From: Cyprinodon diabolis | Taxonomy: Eukaryota > Chordata > Actinopteri > Cyprinodontiformes > Cyprinodontidae | DNA: 64,000 bases | Reading direction: 5' to 3' | NCBI GenBank assembly: GCA_030533445.1 | Contig: CM060072.1 | Location: 12,987,875-13,051,874 of the forward strand | In this document: positions 21,648-34,134 of the stretch, one piece after another | Position numbering within the stretch: the first letter of the stretch is position 1 | Layout of the letters: the number at the start of each line of letters is the position of its first letter | Notes under the pieces: generated by a model | What the model saw: the letters and a program-made list of their open reading frames with translations, nothing else | Database searches by the model: none | What the model was told of the DNA's origin: nothing | Made by a program: the position numbers and the translations under genes

Positions 21648-22480
21648 ATCTGTGATATGTATTGAACATGACTGCTTAATTCTCGTGGGGGACTTTAATG
21701 TACATGTTGACAACCCTGAATGCAGAGGTGTAAAAGAACTGTGACATATTTTAACATGGTTAACAACCAACTCAAAATCGAGGACATATTTATGACCTGG
21801 TCATCAGTAAAAGTCTAAATATTTTTACTTTTTCTGTAACAGATCAGACCATTTTCTGTTCTTTGAAATCCCTTTCCCACTGATCTAATTACCGAAATAG
21901 ATGTTACAAGAAAACAAATGTTATCATGGACGGCACAATTATGCTTTGACTTCACAATGTAACTCAGTACATGAGTCGGTTGATAATTTCCATTCTAAAT
22001 TTGCAAAAGTCATTGAAGTTAAAGCAAAAGCGATCTCTGGTAAGATAAAATCTCCATGGTGAAAGGCCCCAGCACTGAGAAAAGAAAAGAGGGAGTACCG
22101 AAAAACTGAACATTGGCGAAAGAATAGATTCCAAGTTCACAATTAAAGCTATAAATAGAGACTTCACAGATAAAAGTTACAACAAAAAGATGCCGAAGAA
22201 TATTTCCTCTATGAAATTATCACTAAAAACACTAACAATACTTTTGTCTTGTTTGCCACAGACAGGTTAACAGACCCCCCACAGTTTTTTTTTTTACAGA
22301 GAATATAAAAGGTATAAGAAAAGAAGTCTTTTCATAAACATCAACTCCAGTACAAATACTGTCTCCAGATAGAATAAACTCTCTTAAAATGCCTAACTTC
22401 TGCCAAATAAAATGCCGAGTTTAGAAGTAATTGTTCAGCAGCTAAGCTCCTCTACATGCTGTCTTGACGTTTTATCCAAA
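21648..22480 (+). pseudogene. decayed LINE endonuclease and linker
   Basis: Broken frames on the plus strand give CLILVGDFNVHVDNPECRG and then SDHFLFFEIP, matching the order VGDFN...DH of APE-type LINE endonucleases (compare [11 protein letters not shown] and [10 protein letters not shown] in the L2 copy at 35 kb). They are followed by SPW..APALRKEKREYRKTEHW, the basic linker before the reverse transcriptase. Many stops and frameshifts are present, and no RT motif survives. It is an old L2/Rex1-like fragment. Confidence 0.65.
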
Positions 22481-25253
22481 GGTTTTATAAAGAAAGTTTC
22501 AACTTTTTAAAAAGTCTGGTTTTATTCAAATCATAAATACATTCCTAATGTCAGGTGTTTTCCTCAAAGCCTTCAAACCAGCCAAGTTGGCACGTAACAT
22601 AAGTTGATTTTGCATGTATCACCCTTTTATTTGTATTTAAATTGGGCTGTAGGTTTTTTTTTGTCTCAATTTCTGTAATAGCAGGATTTTTCTTTACATT
22701 TTTTGTGCATTTGTTCTTCTGTTTTTGTTTTTGTAAACTGAGTTTTCATCATTTATGCATTTGCGATGCACATGCTGCATCTTGCACCTGTAAGCTACCA
22801 TAGCTGAGAGATTCCACACAAGTACATTTCAGCACAAAAGTATTGATCCCAGGCACATTTCTTTGTTCTTATTTCCCCTTCTTAGTACAGTACCGGATCA
22901 AAACTGCCTCTGAACCATTTTGTTGGCCTGTATTTTCATAATTTTAGCATATTTTATTAGAGATCTAATGTAACATCTGGAATCAAGTTTTACCATGTTG
23001 TAATGGTGAAAAAGTGTAGTAGAGGATGTTCTTTTTCCTGGTGGGTCATTAAAATAAGTGGTCCTCCTAATCTTCAATCATTAAGGTGATATGTTTACAT
23101 AAGGTTGTCCTACGTGTTCTTCCCCATTTTCACTTACCGGTGGATAGTCTGACATATGTAATCTCTTTTGGAAACAACAACTTGAACATGAATGAGGAGA
23201 AATGGGCTCATGCTTGCTCTCGGGCTCGTTTAATGGGCGTTCCCTCTAGGGGAGGTACAGGGTTGTGGATGTGCATTTTCTTTTTTTTTAAGTGAAGAGG
23301 GTGGGTCTTTTCAAAAAATTTAAAATATCCTCCACTATACCTTTAATCAAACTACTGCCTCTTTATAAGACTTAAAGCAAACCCCATGACAAAAGCTAAC
23401 CTCATACTTGCAACAACAGTACGATATGTAAACTGATGCTGTGTGAATAAGCTGTGTTTTTTTAAAAGATATGTGGAAAGGAAAATGCCGCTCACTCATG
23501 AATAACACATACTCCCTGCCAGATGTTCAAATTATCAGTGATGTCCCAGATGCCATTAGCCTCTGCATCACTGTAGCAATATGTTGATGCATTTCCAAGC
23601 AAGAGCTTTTTTGGGAATCAGTTAATGATGAAGAGTAAAAAAGAGATTTTGTTATGCAGTACGCTTCAGAGATAAAATGCTTCTGCAATATTGTCTTTCT
23701 GCACTTCACCAAATAATACCCCACCTGGGATTGCATTTCTGAAGAAAATAAAATAATTTATTTTTTCAATAAAATGTTTAAGTCTATATTATAATTGACA
23801 TTGATATAAGAACACTATTGATACATTGTTTAATGGATGCCATATCAGACTTTATGGACTATTCAAACTGAATGTGCAAATATTAACTCGTCCAACTTTG
23901 CTGTTAATCAAACCTGTGACAGAAAATGAGACAAGAGCTATCTCAACAGGTTAACAAAGACTTATGAAGATGAAAGCACTTTAAACAAGTCACCTCATTA
24001 AAACAGAGGAAATAACTTCTCATTGCTTCAACCTCGCAGAGCAACATGTTTGTTCTTAATCAACAAGGCTCTCTGTCGGTTCAAGATTGCCGAGGGAGTT
24101 CTGTGTTAGTTATGTGCAATTACTTATTTGCCATTCAATAAAGCAGCAAGGCAGTGAACCAGCTTTGTGTTAATCTAAAATTAATTCTCATGAATAGTAG
24201 ATCAAGGAGGGAGATTTCATGCCACAGAGTTAAAATAATGATGCACTCTTTCGAGATTCATTAACAGCAAAACTCATGAGAGCAGAATGGTTGTTCCCTC
24301 TGTGGTGTGACATTGACGCAAAGCATTTCAAATGTATCTCTCCACCTGGCAGTCATGCCGATTAAAAAGCTTTTATAATACTTCAAAGCATAAGAAAGCT
24401 TACAATTAGTCTTGACAAACTGCAACAGGTAAAGGAAACAACAACAAAAATTAGATGTAAGAGAGGAGAGAAAAGGAGAAGAAAGATAAGGAATACAAAG
24501 AGAGATAAAATGGACTGCAGAATGTGTTCCCAGAGTCTGTTTAGTGATTTATTCTGCTTGCACTACTCTCCTAACCAACCACAGCCCATTCACAGCCTTT
24601 TGCACAAGATCATCATCACATAATTGGTTATAAATCAAGAGTAAGAGCCTGTTGCCCAGCAGGGACCACAATCAGTCAAGGGAATCGATGACAAAACACT
24701 GAGATAATGTTTCCCAAATCACATTTCTCAGCCAGAAGGGGGGCCTGAGGAGCCAAACTTGAAGAGCTTAGGACAGCTGAGGGTGCGCTGGCTGTCAAAG
24801 GCCTTAATTGCTTGATGTGTGATTTACTGAAGTGGATATTTATTGCCTCCTTAGGTGAAATGTATTTCTCTTTATAAACAAAAGTAAAGCGTGTTGAAGA
24901 AGATTGCCATTTATTTGGTGATGTATGAGATAAATGTTAAAGGATTTAATAAAAGCAGGACTACAAGCCAGAGAGCATGAAGAAAAGGTCAAGACAGAGA
25001 GGTAGGTTCCTGTGCTCCAGAGGCATAACAATGTATCAAACTCCAATCTTAAAATAAAAAAAGTAATTCTGACAAACATAAAAATTAGCTGAAATGCAAT
25101 ACTTTGCAGGATAACTTCTTTCAACTACCATAAATACAAATTTGGTATCCCAATAAAATTGATTGGTTGGTTTACAATGAGTGAAGCTGCTGAGCAAAGA
25201 CGCATCATAGCAACAAGCACTCACATGAAACATCAAATTATTCATAGGGTAGG
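22481..25253. other. unassigned, mostly unique sequence
   Basis: I find no gene or recognisable repeat in these 2.8 kb. The portion 23920-24420 has balanced composition, few homopolymers and motifs such as attctcatgaatag; it reads like conserved non-coding DNA, but that is only an impression. Confidence 0.5.
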
Positions 25254-25560
25254 ATGACCATACATCTTCTTTTTTCCCGGACATGTCCTACTTTTCATAC
25301 CTGAAAAACTGTCCCGGGGAAATTTCAAAATGGTCCGGGATTTTGGTCGACTACAGTGCAGCAGAACCAAGGCGTGAGCTCCGAGGCTGGTCCGGGAACT
25401 CGGGCATAGGGGGGGAGGGAGCCAGCAGGGGAGCAGGCGGGGGGAAGTCAATGGGCCGCGACTACCGTTGCCGTGTTGGGTTTGGTCACTCCCGCCCCGG
25501 CTGGCTCCAGACCTGGACTAGCCCCGGAGCTGGTGGTCCAGTTCGAATGCCCCGTCCACT
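25254..25560. repeat. hAT-like repeat end
   Basis: The segment tagggtaggatgaccatacat followed by ttcccggacatgtcctactt, tgtcccgggg and ggtccgggattttgg is the pattern of a widespread fish repeat with a TAGGGTGACCATA-type end. I did not find the opposite end or a duplication, so it is probably truncated or interrupted. A GC-rich run follows to 25560. Confidence 0.5.
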
Positions 25561-27769
25561 CTAGTCAGCGGCCCAGCAGAACCACCAACCACCACCGGCC
25601 CCCAAAAAACCAAGAAAAAATGTCCTTCTGTTTAGAAACTCAAGTCTTGTCACCAGATATGCTAGCATTGCTGTAAACAGCTTAGCGACAGAATCATACT
25701 TACAGCTTGCGGTTGCGATGGCCTTATGGTCGGAATAGCCACTCGTTTCAGTAAAAGAAGTTAAGCAAATCCGGCTTTGAACTGTCCAAGATTTTGAAGG
25801 CTGTCTTCGGTATAATGCTTAGAGCAAATGAACAGCTGAGCATCAAACTTTGCAGGGATCTTCTGATACACATAAATAATCCATGCCTGTCAAGTCTCCG
25901 GATCCGTGGGAAGACTTTGAAAATGTTCCCCTTTCTCCGTTCAGCCTGGAACACTGCATTTTCGCCCGTGGTTCTCGCTCATTTTTAATTAGAATAAAAC
26001 TGCCTGCTTTGTAATTCTTGTAGAAGTAAACCCAACTGCAGGCTAAACCTCTAAATTGGTCTCTTACATCTACCTCTATTCATGTTCTTGGGCCAGTGAA
26101 CCAGTGGGCTGGTCTGTATGCCAATTTCGGGGCGTTACAAAAGTACAGGCCAGAACCAAATAAGACAAAATCCCAGAATTGACGTAAATTCTGTGCTTTG
26201 AATTAACCCGTTTTGGTGGAAGTTTAAAATTGTGAAATTTGCAGAGAAAGAAGGTGTCGATGAAGTTTGAATTTCTCTGTACGTCCATTTCACCCACTGA
26301 ACTATCGTTATTCATCTATGACAATGTAATCTCGGTTTTGAATTTTTTTACCTCTTTAATGGAAGTTGATTTCATTATGACATTTGGCAAAAGCATTGTA
26401 TTTACCTGTTTTCCTGACATTACACATACCTAATTTCTTCCTCCTTTTACCAACAAAACCACTGGCTTGCAGTTTTAACTGTTGTTGTTGTAACCTAAGT
26501 AAACTTTTTCTTGCACTTTTAAAAACATCCTGATGTATTGTAAAAAAAATTGATTATGTTTACATATTTTATGTTACCATAACAAAGCTTAATCATTTTA
26601 AATTGAGCTACAAGTCAGATTTAATTTGACAATAATCACTTTGAAAAGGAATGTACAGGGAATATCTGACACCAAAATGTTACAGCATAAATCTTTTACA
26701 AATTTCCCTGATGTATTTTCTTAATCAGATGTATGTACTATGTACTGATTCCTCCTTAAAAGTGTCTTAAAGAAGTGCTACTCAGTTGCAAACATGTTCT
26801 GCTCCTGACATAAAAAATGATGTGACAGTACACAGATCCGACAGCTCACAGTTCATATAACAGCACACAAACAACTACTGCTCCTGGTTTACGCCTTCCG
26901 TCAATGATAAAACTCATCACTTTGAGGGTAAAACCTGCTTTCTTACCTCTTTTCCAGCTGACAGAAATATCTAGCAGTAAAACAAACAGACAAACCAAGG
27001 CAGTTGTGTTGAAGCTGAACTGTCACTATCTCTACTAAAACTGATATCAGGCCACCACTTAATTTCAAGAAAGACCAAATAACGTAATTGTGATGAGAAA
27101 ACACAACTTCCTAAAGAGGAAGTTAAACACGACGTGCAAAATTAAAAAGGGTTTCCACTAAAATAATACAATCTAAACAGAGCCATATAGTTGAGGAAGG
27201 GTTGTGAACATAATATTGCTTTAAGTGTCAGAGAGTTATTTTTTACAAGAGCAATACAGTATTTTGTACTAAACTTTATAAATTCTGCTCTAACTGAAAA
27301 AGTAGGCATAATAATGGGTGAGAATAAGATTTTTGCAGAGATGAGCATGTACATTGAAACCTAGATATCAAGCTGCCTTTATCTATTAGTACTGTAATAA
27401 AAACTGAACCCAAGAATAATAATCTCAGGATTATTTATAAGGATTTCTAATACATGTGGCTTCTGATGATGTTTGTCTTCTTAATTTCACATGCAAGTTT
27501 TCAATCAATTGTGTCATTGCTCTTTAAGAAACTCTCTGATTTATTGAAGAAAATTGAAGTTTTAGTCCCATAAACAGCTTTCCTTTAGTCCGTGAAAGTA
27601 TATTGCAGACATGTGTTTTGTTCCATTGTTGATCAATTTGATCCTGAGCCATTTATGGCACTCAATAAAAGAGGTACTTCATCAAAAACAAAGAAAGCTG
27701 AAATGGAGGAGGAAATTATCCACTATGGGCAGCTGTGACACAAGGCAACACTAATTTAGGATCATAATG
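25561..27769. other. unassigned sequence
   Basis: I recognise no gene, RNA or repeat here. Short open frames on both strands lack family features. Confidence 0.5.
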
Positions 27770-28020
27770 TTCCTGTTTGAACCTGTTCACTTCCTGTTTG
27801 GATTAACTGAGTGTGCAGCTGCTGCAGCTGTCCAGAGGAACTCCATCTGAAGTTAAGTTATTTTCTCTGTGATATATCTGTATCTAAGTAACTCTAACTG
27901 ACTAGTTTAAAACATAGCACCTTCTGCTGCACTTTTCTACTGAGCACTTGTCAGTTTCCACGGTTTTATTTCTGATAGCAAGAAGTAGCTAGCCTAGGCT
28001 AGCGCTAGCTTAGCATTGCT

Positions 28021-28884
28021 ATGGCTTCTCTCTCTCCCTCCCTTGACTCTTTTCCAACTCTTCCTTCTTCCTCTCCTCTCTCCTGCTCTCTGTGTCAGAT
28101 GTTCAGTTATTCCTCTGCCTCCTTTAGTGATAATGGAATGTGTAATAAGTGTAGTATTTTTGTAGCTTTGGAGGCGAGGGTGTCAGAGTTAGAATCCAGG
28201 CTTCAGGCTGTTGAACATCCAGGAGTTAAAGTAGGCCCCCCACGTAGCTGTCCTCCAAAAGTGCCTGAGCAGCCAGGCGATTGGGTAACTGTAGGCAGAA
28301 AGCGTAGTCGTGGATCTCTGCCCACTGGTCACCACCAACCCGTTCACGTTTCTAACCGGTTTTCCCCACTCAGTGACACACCCACTGAGAAGCCCACTCT
28401 GGTGATTGGCAGCTCCATAGTCAGAAACGTGGCATTAGAGACACCAGGGACCATAGTCAAATGTTTGCCGGGGGCCAGAACGGGCGACATCAAATCCTAC
28501 CTGAAACTGCTGGCTAAGGATAAGGTTAAATACAGTAAAACTGTTATTCACGCTGGTGGTAATGACACCCGGTTACGCCGATCGGAGGTCACTAAAATTA
28601 GTGTTGCTTCGGTGTGTAAGTTTGCCAAAAAAATGTCGGACTCCGTAATTTTCTCTGGTCCCCTCCCTGATCTGACCAGTGATGACATGTTTAGCCGCAT
28701 GTCGTCATTCAACCGCTGGTTGTCTAGGTGGTGTCCTGAAAACGACGTGGGCTACATTAATAATTGGCAATCCTTTTGGGGAAAGCCTGGTCTGATTCGG
28801 AGAGACGGCATCCATCCCACTTTGGATGGTGCAGCTCTTCTTTCTAGGAATCTGGCCACATTTATTAGTCCTCCAAAACCCTGA
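28021..28884 (+). CDS. L2 LINE ORF1 with SGNH esterase domain
   Basis: The frame encodes 287 residues and is intact. A cysteine cluster (CSLCQMF near residue 22, CNKCS near 42) is followed by a short coiled coil ([18 protein letters not shown], about 48-65), a basic linker (VGRKRSRGS), and an esterase-like fold. The esterase blocks are VIGSSIVRN (serine near 132), HAGGNDTRL (GxND) and [14 protein letters not shown] (Asp-x-x-His, about residues 261-264). CR1 and L2 LINEs are known to carry this coiled-coil plus esterase ORF1, which binds RNA and lipid and is needed for mobility. It starts at ATG after gctagcttagcattgct and is followed 9 bp later by ORF2. Transcription would come from the LINE's own 5' UTR. 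Confidence 0.85.
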   Translation: MASLSPSLDSFPTLPSSSPLSCSLCQMFSYSSASFSDNGMCNKCSIFVALEARVSELESRLQAVEHPGVKVGPPRSCPPKVPEQPGDWVTVGRKRSRGSLPTGHHQPVHVSNRFSPLSDTPTEKPTLVIGSSIVRNVALETPGTIVKCLPGARTGDIKSYLKLLAKDKVKYSKTVIHAGGNDTRLRRSEVTKISVASVCKFAKKMSDSVIFSGPLPDLTSDDMFSRMSSFNRWLSRWCPENDVGYINNWQSFWGKPGLIRRDGIHPTLDGAALLSRNLATFISPPKP

Positions 28885-29043
28885 CCACCCAGGGTGCAGA
28901 CCAGGAAGCAGAGTTGTAGTTTAACACACATCTCTGCAGCTTCTCTACTGTTACCCACTCTTTACTCCATCCAGACAGTGTCTTGCCCACGTCCAAAATC
29001 TAATAAATTAGCAAAGATTCCCAAAGGAGTAAATCATGATAAT

Positions 29044-29747
29044 TGTCATGATTGGTTCAGGAAGACCCAATATGCAGAACACCACGGAGACGGAAACTGG
29101 AGTAAAAGTTAACAATGTTTATTGAACAATGGAACAATGAAAGAGTCAGGTACTGGTTCACTTCTGGGGATCTGGTTCACAGGTAACTGGAAAGGAGACA
29201 GTTCAGTTAGCCACGTAGCTGGTGAATGTGGAAATGTTATCTTCAGAGATCTACCTTGAAGAATCCGGGTTTGGCTTTGAGAGAGGCACTGTTGGTTCCA
29301 GAGACTGTTTGATTCAGCAGAGTTCAGTTTCAGCTTCAGCGTCTTGCATCTAACGATAGGACAGACCTTGGTTTTCCAGCTCTTAGTCCAGAGCAGCATG
29401 GGAAAATCCAGAGAAGGTTCTTCAGGTTTGGCTCTGAGGGCAGGCTCGACAGGTTAAGCTCATCCAGAGCTTACAGGACAAAAACAGGTTTCCTGTAGGC
29501 AGAGACAAAGGTAATTAGTTTCCAGCTAGGAGACTAGAGGCAACAAAGATTTCACAGAGGAAGTTAGGCTCAGGTGCTAACCAAACTGGATAAACACTGC
29601 GGCGTTGATGCGAGGTCTGAGGGCTGCTTATATGGTGGAGGATCCTCCTGATGATGAGATGGGTTTCAGGTGTGTCGAAGGCTCAGCTCAGGGGGATCCA
29701 CAGTGAACTCTGCTGGAGACAGGTGGGTACAGCTCCAGATCCCAACA
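29044..29747 (-). repeat. Sushi copy 2, 3' LTR
   Basis: It runs TGTTGGGATCTG to CAATCATGACA on the minus strand. It carries the TATA region (about 29626-29632) and the 11-bp self-primer sequence (29603-29593). Against the other LTR I saw small differences at cccaatatg/ccccatatg, atggtgg/atggcgg, cagggggat/caagaggat and one inserted g in aggtgggtac. Confidence 0.95.
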
Positions 29748-29765
29748 GTACCCCCCCCTCAACGA
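29748..29765 (-). promoter_or_regulatory. polypurine tract of Sushi copy 2
   Basis: On the minus strand, TTGAGGGGGGGGTAC sits directly before the 3' LTR (TGTTGGG). This G run is where plus-strand DNA synthesis would be primed. The same G-run-before-TGTTRGG layout is kept at 52528-52540 in the older gypsy remnant. Confidence 0.8.
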
Positions 29766-29815
29766 CCGCCTCTTGGCGGTCCAGAAGACGTCGATGGGAG
29801 GGATCGCTCGTACTC

Positions 29816-32800
29816 TTAGATGAGGGATGGGTCGAGGATGTAGGAACCAGGAACCCACTGAAGATCCTCCGGACCGTAGCCCTCCCAGTCGACGAGGTAC
29901 TGCCAGCCACGACCTCGCCGACGGGAGTCCACGATCCGGCGGACGGTGAAAGCCGGATGTCCATCGACTTCCAGGGCGGGTGGAGGGGAGTCGGACGGAG
30001 GGCACAAAGGGCTGGAGATCACGGGCTTGATCTGAGAGACGTGGAATGTGGGATGAATTCGAAGAGTCGGAGGCAGTTGTAGTCGTACGGCAGACTGGTT
30101 TATGACCTGGGAAATCCTGTAGGGGCCAATGAATCTGGGAGAGAGTTTACGGGACATCCCCTTGAGGGGAATGTCCCGAGTGGAAAGCCATACCTCCTGA
30201 CCGACGGAGTAAACTGGTGCAGGGCGTCTTCTTGAGTCAGCGAAACGTTTAGTGGTCTCCATGGAACGGTTGAGGGTGGCTATGGTGTCTCTCCAGATGC
30301 GATGACTGCGGCGGATGTGGTGGTTGACTGATTTGACCGAAATCTCTCTCTCGTCTGCGGGGAAAAGTGGAGGTTGATAACCAAGACTGACCTGGAAAGG
30401 AGACTGGCCGGTGGAAGCTGACTTTAGAGAGTTGTGAGCATATTCGATCCATGGAAGGTGTTGGCTCCAATCGGAGGGATTACTAGAGGTCAGACAACGA
30501 AGGGAAGATTCGAGCTGTTGATTCATTCTCTCGGTTTGGCCGTTGGACTGAGGGTGATAACCTGAGGTGAGAGAAGATTTGCAGTTGAGGGCTGAACAAA
30601 ATGCCTTCCAAACCTGAGAGATGAATTGTGGACCACGATCGGAAAGAATCTCCTGAGGGATGCCATGTAGACGGAAAACGTGTTTAATAAGGAGCTGGGC
30701 GGTCTGAAAAGCCGTAGGAAGCTTCCTGAGGGGTATAAGATGGCAGGACTTGGAAAATCGGTCAACAATGGTGAGAATTGTGGACATACCTCGAGAAATG
30801 GGAAGACCAGTAACAAAGTCTATTGCGATGTGAGACCAGGGACGAGAAGGAATAGGAAGTGGATGCAACAGGCCAGAGGGAGGTTGATGTGTGGACTTGT
30901 TTCTGGCGCAGGTAGAACAGGCCAGCACATACTCCTTAACATCTCTGTGTAGAGTGGGCCACCAGAAACGTCTTGAAATGAGGTTGATGGTTCTACTCAC
31001 CCCCGGTTGGGCGGCAAATTTGGCATTGTGCATCCACTGAATTAGGCGAGACCTGACAGAAGAAGGTACATAAGTCTTGTTTGGGGGACCGTTACCTGGA
31101 TCTGGTTCTGAAGCGAGGGCAGAGTTTATTAGATCGGTGATCTCCCAGGTAACCACCCCAACAGTGCAGGAAGCGGGTAGAACAGGCTCAGGGGTCTCAG
31201 ATTGATCAGTGGAATAAAGACGAGAGAGAGAATCGGGTTTGATGTTCTTGGATCCGGGTCTGTAAGAGATGATGAGATTGAATCGTGAGAAAACTAGTGA
31301 CCACCTTGACTGTCGAGGATTGGCCTGTTTGGCGGACTGGATATAGGCAAGGTTCTTATGATCTGTCCAAACAAGAACCGGGTGTTCTGCTCCCTCAAGC
31401 CAGTGTCTCCATTCCTCTAATGCCAATTTGATGGCCAGTAATTCGCGGTCACCAACGTCGTAGTTTTGCTCAGCAGAGGAGAGTCTACGGGAGAAAAAAG
31501 CACATGGGTGAACTCTTTGGTCTGAATCGAGTCTCTGAGATAAGACAGCACCAACTCCTGAGTCGGAAGCGTCGACTTCGAGGATAAATTGTTTCGATGA
31601 ATCAGGCTGGATTAACACTGGAGCTCTGGAAAACAACATCTTTAATTTGTCAAAAGCAGTTTGAGCCTCGGGAGACCATTGGAAGGTTTTCTTGACTGAT
31701 GTAAGAGAGGTTAGAGGTAGAGCTGTCTGACTATAATTCCTGATGAATCGTCGATAAAAATTAGCAAAACCCAGGAATCTCTGCAGCTGTTTGCGATTTT
31801 CGGGAACCGGCCACTCCAAAACTGCCTTTATCTTATCCTCAGATGGCTTAACCTGTCCGCCCTCGAGCACAAACCCCAAAAAGGTGACTGAAGGTTGGTG
31901 AAACTCGCATTTTTCGGCTTTGACGAAAAGTTTATTCTCAAGGCGTCTTTGTAAGACCAGGCGGACATGTTTCTTGTGTTCTGTGAGGTCTTTGGAGTAA
32001 ATGAGTATGTCATCAATGTAGACAAAAACAAACACGTTCAAAAAATCTCTGAGAACGTCGTTGACTAGGGCTTGAAAACACGCAGGAGCGTTTGTTAGAC
32101 CAAAAGGCATGACTAAATACTCTAATTGACCCATAGGGGTCTTAAAGGCAGTCTTCCATTCATCGCCATCTCTGATTCTGAGAAGGTGATAGGCGTTCCT
32201 TAAGTCGAGCTTAGTAAAGACAGTGGCCCCTTGAACTGGTTCGAAGGCAGAAGCGAGTAGAGGAAGTGGGTACTTATTCTTAACAGTAATTTGGTTCAAA
32301 CCTCTGTAGTCAATACATGGTCTGAGAGATCCATCCTTCTTACCCACAAAAAAGAAACCTGCTCCTAAAGGAGATGAAGAGGGGCGGATTATTCCAGCAG
32401 CCAGTGACTCATTTATGTGTTTCTCCATTGTCTCCCGTTCGGGTTTGGAGATATTATAAAGTCTACTGCCGGGTAGAGGAGCTCCTGGTAAAAGCTCGAT
32501 AGCACAGTCGTATGGTCTGTGAGGTGGAAGGGACGTAGCACTGACCTTACTGAAGACAGGGGCTAGATCATGGTACTCAGGAGGAACAGAAGTAAGGTCA
32601 GGAGAGTCCATCTCCCCCCCCCCTCTAGGAGATCTTACAGCGGGGGCCGCTGAACGAAGGCACGTCTCATGGCATGAGGTCGACCAAGACTCAATATGAC
32701 GATCGGTCCAGTTTATGTGGGGGTTATGTCGTTCCAGCCACTCAAATCCCAAAACCAACGGAGAACATGCAGAGGGAAAAACAAAGAAAGATATGGTTTC

Positions 32801-33103
32801 TCGATGGTTACCTGAAACCAACAGTTCGAGGGGTTGTGTCTGGTGAGTCACTTGGTGAAGCTTCTTTCCATCAATCGCAGAGACACAGAGAGGCTGGGTT
32901 AGAGGAACAGTTTCAATCTGTAGTTGTTCAACTAAATTGGAGTCAATCAGGTTCCTTTCACAGCCTGAATCAATGAATGCAGATAAAGTGAGGTTTTGGT
33001 CAGCAAACATCCGCGTGGCTGGAAGTAATAGGCGAGGAGATTTTTTAGAAATAACATGGCCCGTCAGATTCCTCAGATCCTCTGAAGGGCCCCGGCTTTT
33101 GAT
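29816..33103 (-). CDS. Sushi copy 2 pol polyprotein with chromodomain
   Basis: The longest open frame in the window: 1064 residues counted from the ATG at 33010; the frame is open back to 33103. The protease has [12 protein letters not shown] (DSG at residues 14-16). The RT has [11 protein letters not shown] and [10 protein letters not shown] (YIDD about 331-334), followed by RNase H with LEVDASDSG. The integrase finger region is about 660-705, its catalytic residues lie in IDFVTG (about 728), LSDRGPQF (about 790) and GQTERMN (about 827), and the chromodomain is about 1015-1063 ([20 protein letters not shown]). Gag overlaps by 31 nt (33073-33103), so expression needs a -1 frameshift. Odd point: the integrase finger reads [10 protein letters not shown], with Gln where copy 1 has the second His. 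The frame is open, but integration may be impaired. Confidence 0.93.
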   Translation of the reverse strand: MKSRGPSEDLRNLTGHVISKKSPRLLLPATRMFADQNLTLSAFIDSGCERNLIDSNLVEQLQIETVPLTQPLCVSAIDGKKLHQVTHQTQPLELLVSGNHRETISFFVFPSACSPLVLGFEWLERHNPHINWTDRHIESWSTSCHETCLRSAAPAVRSPRGGGEMDSPDLTSVPPEYHDLAPVFSKVSATSLPPHRPYDCAIELLPGAPLPGSRLYNISKPERETMEKHINESLAAGIIRPSSSPLGAGFFFVGKKDGSLRPCIDYRGLNQITVKNKYPLPLLASAFEPVQGATVFTKLDLRNAYHLLRIRDGDEWKTAFKTPMGQLEYLVMPFGLTNAPACFQALVNDVLRDFLNVFVFVYIDDILIYSKDLTEHKKHVRLVLQRRLENKLFVKAEKCEFHQPSVTFLGFVLEGGQVKPSEDKIKAVLEWPVPENRKQLQRFLGFANFYRRFIRNYSQTALPLTSLTSVKKTFQWSPEAQTAFDKLKMLFSRAPVLIQPDSSKQFILEVDASDSGVGAVLSQRLDSDQRVHPCAFFSRRLSSAEQNYDVGDRELLAIKLALEEWRHWLEGAEHPVLVWTDHKNLAYIQSAKQANPRQSRWSLVFSRFNLIISYRPGSKNIKPDSLSRLYSTDQSETPEPVLPASCTVGVVTWEITDLINSALASEPDPGNGPPNKTYVPSSVRSRLIQWMHNAKFAAQPGVSRTINLISRRFWWPTLHRDVKEYVLACSTCARNKSTHQPPSGLLHPLPIPSRPWSHIAIDFVTGLPISRGMSTILTIVDRFSKSCHLIPLRKLPTAFQTAQLLIKHVFRLHGIPQEILSDRGPQFISQVWKAFCSALNCKSSLTSGYHPQSNGQTERMNQQLESSLRCLTSSNPSDWSQHLPWIEYAHNSLKSASTGQSPFQVSLGYQPPLFPADEREISVKSVNHHIRRSHRIWRDTIATLNRSMETTKRFADSRRRPAPVYSVGQEVWLSTRDIPLKGMSRKLSPRFIGPYRISQVINQSAVRLQLPPTLRIHPTFHVSQIKPVISSPLCPPSDSPPPALEVDGHPAFTVRRIVDSRRRGRGWQYLVDWEGYGPEDLQWVPGSYILDPSLI

Positions 33104-34134
33104 TTAGCTGGGCATGAGGCAATGAAATGGCCACCCTCACCACAGTAGATGCACAGCTTGCTCCTGACTCGCCTTAACCTTTCCTCTGGAGTTAGCCTCG
33201 TATGTCCAACCTGCATGGGTTCGGCCTCCACTTCAACCGCATGAGAGGCCTGAACTGGCAATGGGAGAGATTGGATCTTAGTTCTTGGCTTAGAAAAAGG
33301 TTCTGTGGAAGAGGAGAAGGCAGGTGCAATGTTAGAGGCAGAAACAGAACTTAAAGGACCATGATTCCTTGGTTTAGTGCTATTTCTGGCTCGAATCCTA
33401 TTATCCAGCCTGATTGTCAGGCAAATTAATTCCTCAAGAGTGGCGGGTTCGTCAAGGGTAGCAAGCTCATCCTTTATGTTTTCATTGAGAGCCTCAAAAA
33501 ATGCTGTCTTAAGAGCACATTGGTTCCAACCGGAAGCTGCGGCTTTAACCCGGAAGTTAATGGAGAATTCAGCTACAGAAGAATTTCCTTGTCTTAGTTT
33601 CAAAAGAGCTCGAGAATCAACAGTTTGATCTGTTTCCTGGTTGAAGACTTGTGAAAACTCAGAGATAAAATCGGAGTACTGGCAGCTAAGGCTTTCGTCG
33701 GAAGAAAACCTAGCCTGTGCCCATTCCAGGGCTCTTCCGGTCAATTGAGACAAAATAAATGATATCTTCTTATAATCGGTGGGAAAACTGCCAGGGGAAT
33801 TTTTGAAGATTAATCAACATTGAAATAAAAATCCTTTACAGTCACTAATGTTACCTGAAAACTTTTCAGGGAGGCTTGGTCGGAATTCTGACGATGACGT
33901 CACCGCTGGTGACCTCGGAGGAGGGACTGGACCCGGAAATGGTTGTGCTAGCGGCGTGGCGTTAGCGCTGTTCAATCTATTAGCGAGGCTTTGAATTACT
34001 TGGTTTTGCAACTCAATGTGGGTGTTTAACTCACTGAGAGCCTGAACATGTCCATGGATTTGAGCCTCCCGCTCCTCCAATAGACGACAGAGGTGGTCTG
34101 CTGGGCCTTGTGTTTGGCCGCAGTGTTCTGTCAT
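33073..34134 (-). pseudogene. Sushi copy 2 gag, one premature stop
   Basis: It starts at ATG 34134-34132, whose bases lie in the last bases of the 5' LTR. The N-terminus MTEHCGQTQGPADHL is encoded across the primer-binding site. Then come a predicted coiled region (residues ~18-55), RPSLPEKFSGN, the capsid-like block ISFILSQLTGRALEWAQARF, HTRLTPEERLRRVRS and the knuckle CIYCGEGGHFIASC. It ends at TGA 33075-33073. A TGA at 33816-33814 replaces the arginine codon (CGA-type) seen in copy 1, a single C-to-T change typical of CpG decay. Otherwise the frame is continuous. Domesticated vertebrate genes of the PEG10/RTL family descend from this lineage of gag. Confidence 0.9.
34117..34127 (-). promoter_or_regulatory. 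self-priming primer-binding site, copy 2
   Basis: The minus strand reads AACACTGCGGC, one base after the end of the 5' LTR. It is the exact reverse complement of GCCGCAGTGTT inside the LTR at 34688-34678. No 3'-CCA tRNA complement (such as a TGG start) is present. It also encodes gag residues 4-7 (HCGQ region). Confidence 0.85.

Noticed and set aside
28021..28884. Host esterase gene
   Set aside because: The SGNH domain is preceded by a Cys cluster and coiled coil and followed at once by LINE ORF2, so it is LINE ORF1.
29109..29399. 96-residue minus-strand frame found twice (also 34194-34484)
   Set aside because: It lies wholly inside the two LTRs and is duplicated because the LTRs are. There is no family resemblance.
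29651..30082. 143-residue plus-strand frame rich in Arg and Gly
   Set aside because: It is antisense to the LTR and the chromodomain end of pol.
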